Counted from the first letter of the stretch, positions 1 to 5,420 are shown. The stretch is 7,940 nucleotides of DNA from an uncultured Clostridia bacterium (GCA_949746285.1 CATJZH010000170.1:1-7940), one strand, 5' to 3'. Numbers and translations are program-made. Notes: generated by a model from the sequence alone, not told the origin.

Positions 1-44
1 ACATCTGCATATACTGGTATGTCCATTTTCAACTGACAATTGTT

Positions 45-73
45 ATTATACTATCTAAAAAAATATATGTCAA
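45..73 (-). promoter_or_regulatory. Sigma-A promoter for a leftward gene outside the window
   Basis: Read on the minus strand this is a perfect TTGACA (68-73), 17-bp spacer, TATAAT (45-50) promoter. Transcription would start near position 38 and run off the left end, so an unseen gene diverges from the one at 188. The small palindrome ATACTGGTAT (11-20) would lie in its early transcribed region and could be an operator; that role is inferred only from position and symmetry. Confidence 0.8.
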
Positions 74-125
74 TACTTTTTTAAACTTTTTGTTATTATT
101 TATGAGCAATAATAATTATTATTAA

Positions 126-154
126 ATGACAAATAAGAATCTTTATGATATAAT
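126..154 (+). promoter_or_regulatory. Extended -10 sigma-A promoter for the gene at 188
   Basis: ATGACA (126-131), a 17-bp spacer and TATAAT (149-154) with an upstream TGA extension. Transcription would start near 161, giving a leader of about 27 bases before the ATG at 188. Confidence 0.75.
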
Positions 155-187
155 AAAAAAAGAAAAAAAAATTAGGAGGTATATTAT

Positions 188-655
188 ATGATTAAAATGA
201 TGATAGGAGAGAAGATGGCACGGGAAGCAGTAAAATTTTTACGGAGTCAAAAATCTGAAGAGGGGGCTGTGAAACTATTAGGAATTAAAGTAGAGTTAGA
301 TAGACTGGAAAATGCCTGTGAAACCTCAGAATATATTAACTTTAATTATCCACAATTTACAGCCCATAAAAAAGATCTCTATGTGAATGTGTTATCAATT
401 TCACATAAAGATCTAACCCCAGCCAATGCCGAGAATGCTGATACAGGCCGCATAGCAGAGAACATAGTAAGCCTGTTAAATGAGCAAAAAAAGCAATGGG
501 GAATGAAGATTAAACTTTTAAGTATTAAGGCTCTTTTGCCAGAAGGAACTGATGCGGAAGAAGTTTCAGAATATATTTTAAACAAGTATTCTGAATACAG
601 GGTTCATTCAAAAAATCAAGGGGACTTTCCCATCGTGGCGATAGGATATCGCTAA
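188..655 (+). CDS. Unrecognised 155-aa cytoplasmic protein
   Basis: I do not recognise this family. It is an intact reading frame with an excellent AGGAGGT ribosome binding site (174-180), its own promoter and its own terminator, so it is very likely a real single-gene unit. The protein has no signal peptide or membrane segment. It looks like a mixed alpha/beta soluble protein: a charged N-terminal helix (about residues 5-25), a middle part with strands such as YVNVLSISH (about 65-73), a helix rich in Glu and Asn (about 80-100), and a C-terminal stretch ending in FPIVAIGYR. Its codon use is visibly richer in G and C than the genes to its right, which may mean a different origin. The stop codon overlaps the left copy of a 19-bp inverted repeat. 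ATG codons at codons 4 and 5 also exist, but the one at 188 is best spaced from the binding site. Confidence 0.75.
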   Translation: MIKMMIGEKMAREAVKFLRSQKSEEGAVKLLGIKVELDRLENACETSEYINFNYPQFTAHKKDLYVNVLSISHKDLTPANAENADTGRIAENIVSLLNEQKKQWGMKIKLLSIKALLPEGTDAEEVSEYILNKYSEYRVHSKNQGDFPIVAIGYR

Positions 656-673
656 TCATAGAAATAATATCAT
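655..673 (+). repeat. Left copy of a 19-bp perfect inverted repeat
   Basis: ATCATAGAAATAATATCAT; its exact reverse complement lies at 1594-1612. The copy starts on the last base of the preceding stop codon. An 11-base core (ATAGAAATAAT) recurs in the same orientation at 1622-1632. The two full copies bracket about 920 bp holding only the broken sigma-like gene with its promoter and terminator, plus the promoter for the gene at 1666. Confidence 0.85.
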
Positions 674-674
674 C

Positions 675-707
675 AAAGCTCAGACCAGTATTAGGGTCTG
701 GGCTTTT
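675..707 (+). terminator. Intrinsic terminator of the 155-aa gene
   Basis: Left arm 675-686 (AAAGCTCAGACC) pairs with 695-706, with one G-U pair, around an 8-base loop, and the arm runs into four T residues. It ends the transcript of the gene at 188. Confidence 0.85.
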
Positions 708-744
708 CCTATGAATATATACATAAAACAAACTTTACATAAAA

Positions 745-773
745 CTGACTAATTTATAAAAAGAATGTATAAT
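745..773 (+). promoter_or_regulatory. Probable promoter of the sigma-like gene
   Basis: CTGACT (745-750), a 17-bp spacer and a perfect TATAAT (768-773). The -35 is only a four-of-six match. The start would be near 780, leaving a leader of about 88 bases before the ATG at 868. Confidence 0.5.
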
Positions 774-867
774 ATAATTCTAAGCAGTCTGTTATTTTAT
801 TATAGATGTAACTATGTATTGAAATTATTTATTTAGTAGCGACAATGACAAAGTGGAGGAAAACAAA

Positions 868-1493
868 ATGGAACAAAATATAGGACGGGTGTTAAAAAAG
901 TATAAAGTAAAAATGAGATGGAATTATCTAAAATGCTTATTACTATGCCAAAGAAGTATAGAGAAATATTTGAAGCAAAATGGGGACTGGACAAAATCGG
1001 CAGTTACTGCACTACCTATATTTTATTAGCTGAAAAGTTAAATAGAAGCTATGAAGAAGTTAAGGCAGAGTATATGTTGGCAGAAGAAGCTTTTTGGTAT
1101 ACTAGAAAATTATTGGTAGTTTTGTTTTGCAAGAATACGATGAAAAAAGTTTTCAGTTAGCATTAAGATATGATGAATTTTTGAAAGATACCTTTAATAA
1201 AAAAAGTTAATTATGAAATTAAAAAAATGAAATTTGAAGAAATTAAGAGGATTATGGATGTAGAATTTGAAAGATTAACAGAGAGAGAAAAAGCTTTTTT
1301 AATAGATAGGTATGGATTATGTGATGGAAAGTATAAATCATTAAGGGAGGTAGGAGAAAAATTCGAATTAAGCTATCAAAGAGTATCGCAAGTAATCGAA
1401 AAGGCACTTAGAAAAATTAGAAAAGACTATATAAAAAATGTATTACCAGTTAAATATAAATATGATATTTCGATGCTAAAGGTTACATTCTAG
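868..1493 (+). pseudogene. Sigma-70 region-4-like protein, broken by three homopolymer indels
   Basis: The gene starts at an ATG with a good GGAGG site (855-859) but is split over three frames. Adding one A to the A5 run at 909-913, adding one T in the T runs near 1120-1128, and removing one A from the A7 run at 1199-1205 restores one 208-residue protein. Its residues about 22-76 (from MLITMPKKYREIFEAKWGLD) resemble sigma region 4. Residues about 131-187 (from ERLTEREKAFLIDRYGL to the VSQVIEKALRKIRK helix) are a clear region 4 helix-turn-helix like that of RpoD. There is no region 2, so it is not a complete sigma factor; it could be a DNA-binding regulator that contacts RNA polymerase. As read, the longest pieces are 80 codons (918-1160) and 88 codons (1227-1493), and neither has a ribosome binding site. 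The breaks may be true decay or sequencing error; other genes in the window show no such indels. Confidence 0.75.
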
Positions 1494-1500
1494 GTTGTGG

Positions 1501-1526
1501 GTGGGCAATATGCCCACAATTTTTTA
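1501..1526 (+). terminator. Intrinsic terminator of the sigma-like gene
   Basis: GTGGGCA (1501-1507) pairs perfectly with TGCCCAC (1511-1517) around a three-base loop, followed by AA and a run of six T residues. It starts 8 bases after the stop codon. Confidence 0.9.
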
Positions 1527-1551
1527 TTTAAATATGAGTATTTATAAGAAG

Positions 1552-1580
1552 TTGAAAATACAGTAAAAACATGTTAATAT
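1552..1580 (+). promoter_or_regulatory. Extended -10 promoter for the gene at 1666
   Basis: TTGAAA (1552-1557), 17-bp spacer, TAATAT (1575-1580) preceded by TGT. Transcription would start near 1587, so the right inverted-repeat copy and a hairpin lie in the leader RNA. Confidence 0.7.
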
Positions 1581-1593
1581 AGATATAGATAAC

Positions 1594-1612
1594 ATGATAT
1601 TATTTCTATGAT
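1594..1612 (-). repeat. Right copy of the 19-bp perfect inverted repeat
   Basis: ATGATATTATTTCTATGAT on the plus strand, the exact reverse complement of 655-673. It lies just downstream of the promoter for the gene at 1666, so RNA from the left copy (3' end of the 155-aa gene) and from the right copy (5' leader) would be complementary. Confidence 0.85.
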
Positions 1613-1632
1613 AAATTATTTATAGAAATAAT
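1599..1632 (+). promoter_or_regulatory. Leader hairpin before the gene at 1666
   Basis: ATTATTTCTAT (1599-1609) pairs perfectly with ATAGAAATAAT (1622-1632) around a 12-base loop, about 19 bases before the ribosome binding site. No T run follows, so it is not an intrinsic terminator. It could be an operator, an mRNA-stabilising hairpin or a site for RNA pairing; which one is inference. Confidence 0.5.
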
Positions 1633-1665
1633 TTAACTATCAAGACTGTTAAGGAGGAGTATTTT

Positions 1666-2016
1666 ATGGCAGTGATTAAAAATGTAGAAAAGGTAACAAA
1701 ACGGAAATCTGGACCTGTAATATTCAGACCGCAAAGAGGAAGCCTAGAAAAGGCAATGAGCGAGGCGAAAGAATTTCGGAATTTTAGAGAAATGAAGAAA
1801 TTTGTCGTAAAATCATGGAATGATGGCTGGCAGGGAGACGGAGATTTATTTACAATTGATGACATTGTAATAAATACATCACATGTTGTCGATGATCCCC
1901 GCAACGGTTGGGAAGACACAATGTATGTATGCATAAAAAGATTAGGCAAAGAAATTTACAAAACGCCGCAATGCATTGGAATGTGTGCTACGAGGTACCC
2001 AAAAAGCAGTTGGTAA
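1666..2016 (+). CDS. Small phage-type protein of unknown function (116 aa)
   Basis: The start is set by a strong AAGGAGGAG site (1651-1659). The protein has two segments that I associate, from memory, with a small uncharacterised family common in phages and plasmids: an early FRPQRGSLEKAM motif (about residues 20-31), and a later stretch running from an acidic loop through DDPRNGW (about 76-82) to an aliphatic strand and a PQCIGMC-like tail (about 101-107). There is no signal peptide, membrane segment or catalytic motif I can name. It is a single-gene unit with its own promoter, a hairpin-bearing leader and a strong terminator. Its codons include more G and C than the genes further right, like the 155-aa gene, which fits acquisition from a mobile source. 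The function is unknown; the family link is a recollection of motif pattern and not a search result. Confidence 0.7.
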   Translation: MAVIKNVEKVTKRKSGPVIFRPQRGSLEKAMSEAKEFRNFREMKKFVVKSWNDGWQGDGDLFTIDDIVINTSHVVDDPRNGWEDTMYVCIKRLGKEIYKTPQCIGMCATRYPKSSW

Positions 2017-2021
2017 AGGCA

Positions 2022-2051
2022 AAAAACTGTGCAGGATAATGCACAGTTTTT
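2022..2051 (+). terminator. Intrinsic terminator of the phage-type gene
   Basis: AAAAACTGTGCA (2022-2033) pairs perfectly with TGCACAGTTTTT (2040-2051) around a six-base loop. The T-rich right arm provides the U tract. The next promoter begins four bases later. Confidence 0.92.
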
Positions 2052-2054
2052 GTA

Positions 2055-2083
2055 TTGATAAATAAAAATTTTTGTGATAATAT
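2055..2083 (+). promoter_or_regulatory. Extended -10 promoter for the gene at 2111
   Basis: TTGATA (2055-2060), 17-bp spacer, TAATAT (2078-2083) preceded by TGA. The start near 2090 leaves a leader of only about 20 bases. Confidence 0.75.
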
Positions 2084-2110
2084 AAAAAAAATGTAAAAAG
2101 GGAGATTATA

Positions 2111-2551
2111 ATGAAAGAAATTTATGATTTTTTTGTAGCGGGAAGAACAAGGAATAAAGATAAAATATTAGAAATTTGTGATATTTTAGATAGTTTGAAT
2201 GTATCTTATTATTGCTTTTTGAAAAATGAAGAATCACATAAGGAAGCAGGACTAAATTTAAATGATAAACCAGAAGATTTAATGAAAAAATTTGAAAGTA
2301 TGGATTTAGATAGCGAGGCAGTTAAAATTATTTTTAAACATGATATGGAAGGTTTAAAAAGTTCTAAAAATTTATTATTAGTATTACCTGCTGGAAAATC
2401 GGCACATATAGAAGCAGGAGTTTCGTATGGGTTAGGGAAAAAATGTTATGCTATTGGAGAGTACGATGTAACAGACTCATTGTATTTAATTTTTGATAAA
2501 ATTTTTGCTAATGAAAAGGAGTTAAGAGACTTTTTGAAAAATACAAGATAA
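2111..2551 (+). CDS. Nucleoside 2-deoxyribosyltransferase-like protein
   Basis: A soluble 146-aa protein with the outline of the nucleoside 2-deoxyribosyltransferase superfamily. The first strand and loop, FFVAGRTRNKDK (about residues 7-18), correspond to the nucleotide-binding start of the fold. The strand LLLVLPAG followed by KSAHIEAGVSYGLGKKCYAIGE (about 88-117) matches the family's conserved segment, where the Glu of HIEAG (Glu101) is the expected catalytic nucleophile. Known members split or transfer the N-glycosidic bond of (deoxy)nucleosides; several related proteins act in nucleotide salvage and some are linked to defence. The substrate cannot be read from the sequence. The length is normal for the family. 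It stands alone between its own promoter and terminator, with a GGGAG ribosome binding site (2100-2104), so no pathway is implied by neighbours. Confidence 0.75.
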   Translation: MKEIYDFFVAGRTRNKDKILEICDILDSLNVSYYCFLKNEESHKEAGLNLNDKPEDLMKKFESMDLDSEAVKIIFKHDMEGLKSSKNLLLVLPAGKSAHIEAGVSYGLGKKCYAIGEYDVTDSLYLIFDKIFANEKELRDFLKNTR

Positions 2552-2572
2552 CTTAGCACATAATAAGTAATG

Positions 2573-2607
2573 AAAAAGCTTCGTCAGTTAACAGATGAAG
2601 CCTTTTA
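2573..2607 (+). terminator. Intrinsic terminator after the deoxyribosyltransferase-like gene
   Basis: GCTTCGTC (2578-2585) pairs with GATGAAGC (2594-2601), including one G-U pair, flanked by A and T runs and followed by TTTT. Confidence 0.8.
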
Positions 2608-2791
2608 TTATTCTTATATGGAATTTTAATAGATTTATAGTAAATAAATAATTTATAAAAATTTAAATATAATGATTGTTTTTTTATTTAAATTTAGGAT
2701 ATAATTTATAAAATTATGTTAGCATTTGAATACGAAATTATAGAAAAAAGAATGTAAATATTATAATGTTTTAAGAAAGTAAAATTATAAG
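2608..2791. other. AT-only intergenic stretch between convergent genes
   Basis: No gene is seen. It holds one 10-bp inverted repeat, AAATTTAAAT (2659-2668) and ATTTAAATTT (2686-2695), with a 17-base loop. On the minus strand this could be a weak terminator for the Spo0A-like gene, but it has no G-C pairs, so the call is doubtful. Confidence 0.4.
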
Positions 2792-3463
2792 TTAAATATG
2801 ATTTACAATTTCAGATATTACTAATTTAGGTGTAACATTTTCACAAAAATTAATGCAACGATTCTTAGAATTACTTGAATTTATATGAGCGCTCATATTA
2901 TTAACAGAGCGAACTATTGAAAATTTTACATTTTGATTTGAAGCATGATGCAATTTAGCCACGTATGGATAAATTTGTTTTTCTAAATTTTCAAAACGAT
3001 AGTCATGTTTATTTTTATATGAATATATTATGGCATCTAATAAATAATTTGTACCAATTAATTTAAAATCAAAATTTAAATTTTCTAAAATATCTAATAC
3101 TTTTTTGCGAATAGATCTATTGTCAGTTTTTAATATAAAATTTTTAAACTGATTATAAAGTAATGTAGAATCGTCATTAATGCATAGATATAATATGTAT
3201 TTTGAATTTTTATGTACTTGACTACTTTCGAAAAATATGATTTTATTTTGAATGTTTTTTAATAGATTTTGAATATTCAAATCGTTCATATCAGATTCAG
3301 ATATAATAATCATGTCTATCTTTGAATTATTGTATAATTCAAGTAGTTCGCTATAAGTAGATACTAATCCAACTAATTGTAAATTATTAAAATTATTAAA
3401 AAAAATGTTACAACTCTTTTTTACCATATAAAAATTATTACTAAATATTACAACTTTATACAT
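2792..3463 (-). CDS. Spo0A-like orphan regulator with a degenerate receiver domain
   Basis: The start at 3463 (MYKVVIFSNN) is chosen because a GGAGG site lies just upstream on the minus strand; a longer frame to 3514 lacks one. The 223-aa protein has two parts. Residues 2-110 follow the alternating strand/helix pattern of a CheY-type receiver. However, the acidic pair expected near residue 8 reads SNN, the strand that should end in the phospho-accepting Asp reads MIIIS (Ser55), and the conserved Lys is not evident. Residues about 120-223 resemble the Spo0A C-terminal DNA-binding domain: an opening helix, then IGTNYLLDAIIYSY (136-149), LEKQIYPYVAKLHHAS (160-175), a recognition-helix region NVKFSIVRSVNNM, and a closing TPKLVISEIV helix. 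It is therefore probably a DNA-binding regulator that works without phosphorylation, perhaps recognising Spo0A boxes. It faces away from the ECF sigma operon, sharing a 111-bp region. It is too divergent to be the organism's true Spo0A. Confidence 0.8.
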   Translation of the reverse strand: MYKVVIFSNNFYMVKKSCNIFFNNFNNLQLVGLVSTYSELLELYNNSKIDMIIISESDMNDLNIQNLLKNIQNKIIFFESSQVHKNSKYILYLCINDDSTLLYNQFKNFILKTDNRSIRKKVLDILENLNFDFKLIGTNYLLDAIIYSYKNKHDYRFENLEKQIYPYVAKLHHASNQNVKFSIVRSVNNMSAHINSSNSKNRCINFCENVTPKLVISEIVNHI

Positions 3464-3512
3464 TTTACAAATACCTCCACTAATAAAACAATTCAAAACA
3501 CCAAAAGGTAAC

Positions 3513-3547
3513 AAAAAAATTTAAAAAAGTTTAAAAAATTTTTAAAA
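3513..3547. promoter_or_regulatory. Phased A-tracts between the Spo0A-like and ECF sigma genes
   Basis: Runs of A start at 3513, 3523, 3533 and 3544, that is, every 10-11 bases or one helical turn. Such phasing is known to bend DNA. The tracts sit in the 111-bp divergent intergenic region and could act as an UP-element or as a curved regulator-binding site. I see no clear -35/-10 pair here for either gene. Confidence 0.55.
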
Positions 3548-3574
3548 GGAGTATACAAAAGATAGATTAAGGTT

Positions 3575-4057
3575 ATGAAAAAATTTAAGTCAGATAATAT
3601 GGCAGATAAATATACAGATATGATTTATAGAATTGCCATAAAAATTTTGAGAAATGATGAAGATTGTAAAGATATTATTCAAGATTTGTTTGTTCATCAC
3701 ATGGCTTATGTAGAGAAAAACAAAGGATTTAATGATGAAGAACACGAAAAATATTGGATAATTAGAGTTACTACAAATTTATGTTATAATCAATTAAAGA
3801 AAGCATCAAATAAAAATCTTCCTTTAAATATAGAAAATGTAAAGGAATCTTATTTTAATGAAAACGATATTATTTTATTAGATGGTATAAAAAGATTACC
3901 AGAAAAATATAGGAAAGTATTTGAATTATTTTATGTAAGTGGATTTAAATTATCTGAAATTAGTAAAATTTTAAATATAAGAGAAAGCACAGCAAAAATG
4001 AGATTAAAAAGAGCGCGAGATAAATATAAAGAGATTATGAAAGATGGAGGTGAATAA
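3575..4057 (+). CDS. ECF-type RNA polymerase sigma factor
   Basis: A 160-aa two-domain sigma factor of normal ECF length. Region 2 spans about residues 11-78 and includes the conserved DCKDIIQDLFV helix (30-40) and the WIIRVTTNLCYNQLKK segment (61-76). Region 4 spans about 98-155, with GIKRLPEKYRKVFELFYVSGFKL and the helix-turn-helix SEISKILNIRESTAKMRLKRAR (127-148). It should direct RNA polymerase to a small regulon when released by its anti-sigma factor, which is encoded immediately downstream with a 3-bp gap. The start is uncertain: the ATG at 3575 has only a tightly spaced AAGG, and an AGGAG lies about 25 bases upstream, while the ATG at 3599 also lacks a good site. Autoregulation is usual for the family, but I could not find a convincing ECF-type promoter. 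Confidence 0.9.
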   Translation: MKKFKSDNMADKYTDMIYRIAIKILRNDEDCKDIIQDLFVHHMAYVEKNKGFNDEEHEKYWIIRVTTNLCYNQLKKASNKNLPLNIENVKESYFNENDIILLDGIKRLPEKYRKVFELFYVSGFKLSEISKILNIRESTAKMRLKRARDKYKEIMKDGGE

Positions 4058-4060
4058 TTA

Positions 4061-4729
4061 GTGGAAAAATTTGAAGAGGATTTAAATAGATTAAAAAATA
4101 AAATAAATAGTATGAGTTTAAGTGATGATTTTAAAGAAGAATTAAGTAGAAAGTTAGATGCAGAATATAATAAAACAGATACTAGAAGGCATTTTTCTTT
4201 TCCAAAACAAATTATTGCAGCTTTTGCTTGTTGTATAGTTTTGACAAGTTGTGTATTTGCAGATAGTATTGGAAATGTAATAACTATTTTTTTTGCTAAT
4301 ACCTCAAAAGAGATGGAGCAGGCACTTGAAAATGGAGAAATGCAAAAAATAGACATGGAATATGTTGAAAGAGATGGTGTATCAATTAAAGTTGATTATG
4401 CTATGGTAAAAGAGGATTCAATTTATTTGGTGTTTGATGTTTTGTGTGAGGAAGAGATAAGTGATATTAAATTTCTCGATTATGAGATAAGAGATTTAAA
4501 TCAAAATGTAATATTTAATAAATTGGATTTTAGTTTTAAGTATATAGAAGAAAGATACGTACAGAAAAGAATAGATACTAAAAATATTTTAGTTTGTGTA
4601 CAATTATTTAATACTAAAAATATAAAACCAACAGACATATTAAGTTTAAATGTTAATATAAGACAAATAAAACTAGTAAATAATACAAGTTTTCAAGATA
4701 TAAATAATAAGTGGACATTTCAAATTTAA
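4061..4729 (+). CDS. Membrane anti-sigma factor, short DUF4179 type
   Basis: The start is a GTG at 4061, set by the GGAGGTGA site at 4046-4053 inside the end of the sigma gene, which suggests coupled translation. The 222-aa protein has a charged cytoplasmic segment (residues 1-47) likely to bind the sigma factor, one membrane helix (about 50-68, with a CCIVLTSC core), and an outer domain. The stretch EMEQALENGEMQKIDMEYV (84-102) followed by DGVSIKVDYAMVKEDSIYLVFDV matches what I know of DUF4179, a domain found in anti-sigma factors of Firmicutes. The outer part ends in NKWTFQI and stops there; many relatives carry a further C-terminal domain, so this is a short form. The frame is intact and is followed by a strong terminator, so the shortness is probably natural. 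It would hold the ECF sigma factor inactive until an envelope signal arrives; the signal is unknown. Confidence 0.85.
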   Translation: MEKFEEDLNRLKNKINSMSLSDDFKEELSRKLDAEYNKTDTRRHFSFPKQIIAAFACCIVLTSCVFADSIGNVITIFFANTSKEMEQALENGEMQKIDMEYVERDGVSIKVDYAMVKEDSIYLVFDVLCEEEISDIKFLDYEIRDLNQNVIFNKLDFSFKYIEERYVQKRIDTKNILVCVQLFNTKNIKPTDILSLNVNIRQIKLVNNTSFQDINNKWTFQI

Positions 4730-4730
4730 A

Positions 4731-4772
4731 AAAACAACACTCAATTTATACCATAACTTGAGTGTTGTTTTT
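4731..4772. terminator. Bidirectional terminator between convergent genes
   Basis: A 14-bp perfect stem: 4731-4744 pairs with 4758-4771 around a 13-base loop. T runs follow on both strands, so it can end both the sigma/anti-sigma operon and the leftward secreted-protein gene. It starts one base after the anti-sigma stop codon. Confidence 0.92.
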
Positions 4773-4800
4773 GGTTTATTGATACAGAAGCAATAAAAGA

Positions 4801-5268
4801 TTATTTCCAAGAATAATATGTGATTTTAAATTTTAAATAACTTCCAGTAAGATTGGACACAAGAAATTGATGATTAGTTCCTGCATGCACAGTAATCCAA
4901 TCTTCTTTTTTAACAGTTCCATTAGCTAAATTAGTTTTACTGCAAACTACAGTATTATAAGAATCCATTAGAGCAACATTAAATTCTCCATATGGGTTAC
5001 CCGAAGTTGCACTTATCTCATATCCAAAATATCGGTCTGGTATTGTGAAAATCGGAGTCCAAGCAGACTGCTTACTTGTTTCCCGTTCTTCCACGTCCCA
5101 CATAAGTGGCTGAATACCATCATCAGCTTCCATTTCATAAGTGATGGTGGTTTTCTTGATGCCTTCTGGAATCTCTGAATTGCCATCGCTGCTATCCGCA
5201 GCAAATGCTGACATATACATTGAAAGGCAAAGTGCAACAGTTAAAAAAAGTGAAAAAATTTTTTTCAT
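4801..5268 (-). CDS. Secreted protein of unknown function (155 aa)
   Basis: The start at 5268 (MKKIFSLF) is chosen because an AGGAGGAGG site lies just upstream on the minus strand; a longer frame to 5337 would bury the signal peptide. Residues 1-23 are a clear Sec signal peptide (Lys-Lys, a hydrophobic core, and AFA before the cut), giving a mature protein of about 132 residues that begins ADSSDG. It has no lipobox, membrane anchor, LPXTG motif or repeats, so it should be released. The mature part starts acidic and then becomes strand-rich with aromatic residues (for example DRYFGYEIS, WITVHAGTNHQFLV, YLKFKITYYSWK), which suggests a small beta-sandwich; a single Cys makes an internal disulfide unlikely. 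I do not recognise the family. The codons are richer in G and C than those of its neighbours. It diverges from the histidine kinase gene across a repeat-rich region. Confidence 0.8.
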   Translation of the reverse strand: MKKIFSLFLTVALCLSMYMSAFAADSSDGNSEIPEGIKKTTITYEMEADDGIQPLMWDVEERETSKQSAWTPIFTIPDRYFGYEISATSGNPYGEFNVALMDSYNTVVCSKTNLANGTVKKEDWITVHAGTNHQFLVSNLTGSYLKFKITYYSWK

Positions 5269-5393
5269 AAGGACCTCCTCCTTAATGCAAAGAAAAAATA
5301 ATGTTTTCAAGTTGCATTCTTGAAAAAAGTAAACCACTTCTGTACCAATGTGCCATTTTTTGGAAGTATAAGTATAAACTACTCCTAAAATGA

Positions 5394-5420
5394 CATTTTT
5401 TCGACACTTTCGAAAAAATG
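5394..5420. repeat. 10-bp perfect inverted repeat with embedded Spo0A box
   Basis: CATTTTTTCG (5394-5403) and CGAAAAAATG (5411-5420) are perfect inverted copies around a 7-base spacer. Neither side is followed by a T run fit for a terminator, and its place upstream of a promoter suggests a dimer-binding operator. Confidence 0.6.
5400..5406 (-). promoter_or_regulatory. Exact Spo0A-box core (TGTCGAA)
   Basis: The minus strand reads TGTCGAAAAAATG from 5406 leftward, an exact match to the established Spo0A-box core TGTCGAA. It lies just upstream of, and partly overlaps, the -35 position implied by the first of the tandem TATACT hexamers (5371-5376), the arrangement of Spo0A-activated sigma-A promoters. 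The binding protein could be the true Spo0A of the cell or the Spo0A-like protein encoded at 2792-3463. Confidence 0.5.

Noticed and set aside
1620..1949. Minus-strand 109-codon frame opposite the phage-type gene
   Set aside because: It is antisense to a gene with promoter, ribosome binding site and terminator, and has no signals of its own.
3464..3514. N-terminal extension of the Spo0A-like protein to 3514
   Set aside because: The extra 17 codons have no ribosome binding site before them and contain the GGAGG site that serves the start at 3463; the receiver fold begins at the inner Met.
3506..3535. GGTAAC as an ECF-type -35 for autoregulation of the sigma gene
   Set aside because: No matching ECF -10 lies at the right distance, and the region is dominated by A-tracts.
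3931..4356. Minus-strand 141-codon frame opposite the sigma/anti-sigma junction
   Set aside because: It runs antisense across two well-supported genes, and its Phe/Leu/Ser-rich content is what the complement of AT-rich Lys/Glu codons gives.
5013..5237. Minus-strand 74-codon frame inside the secreted-protein gene
   Set aside because: It is the same strand in another frame, has no ribosome binding site, and the other frame has a clear signal peptide.
5269..5337. N-terminal extension of the secreted protein to 5337
   Set aside because: It would place 23 residues before the signal peptide; the strong ribosome binding site points to 5268.
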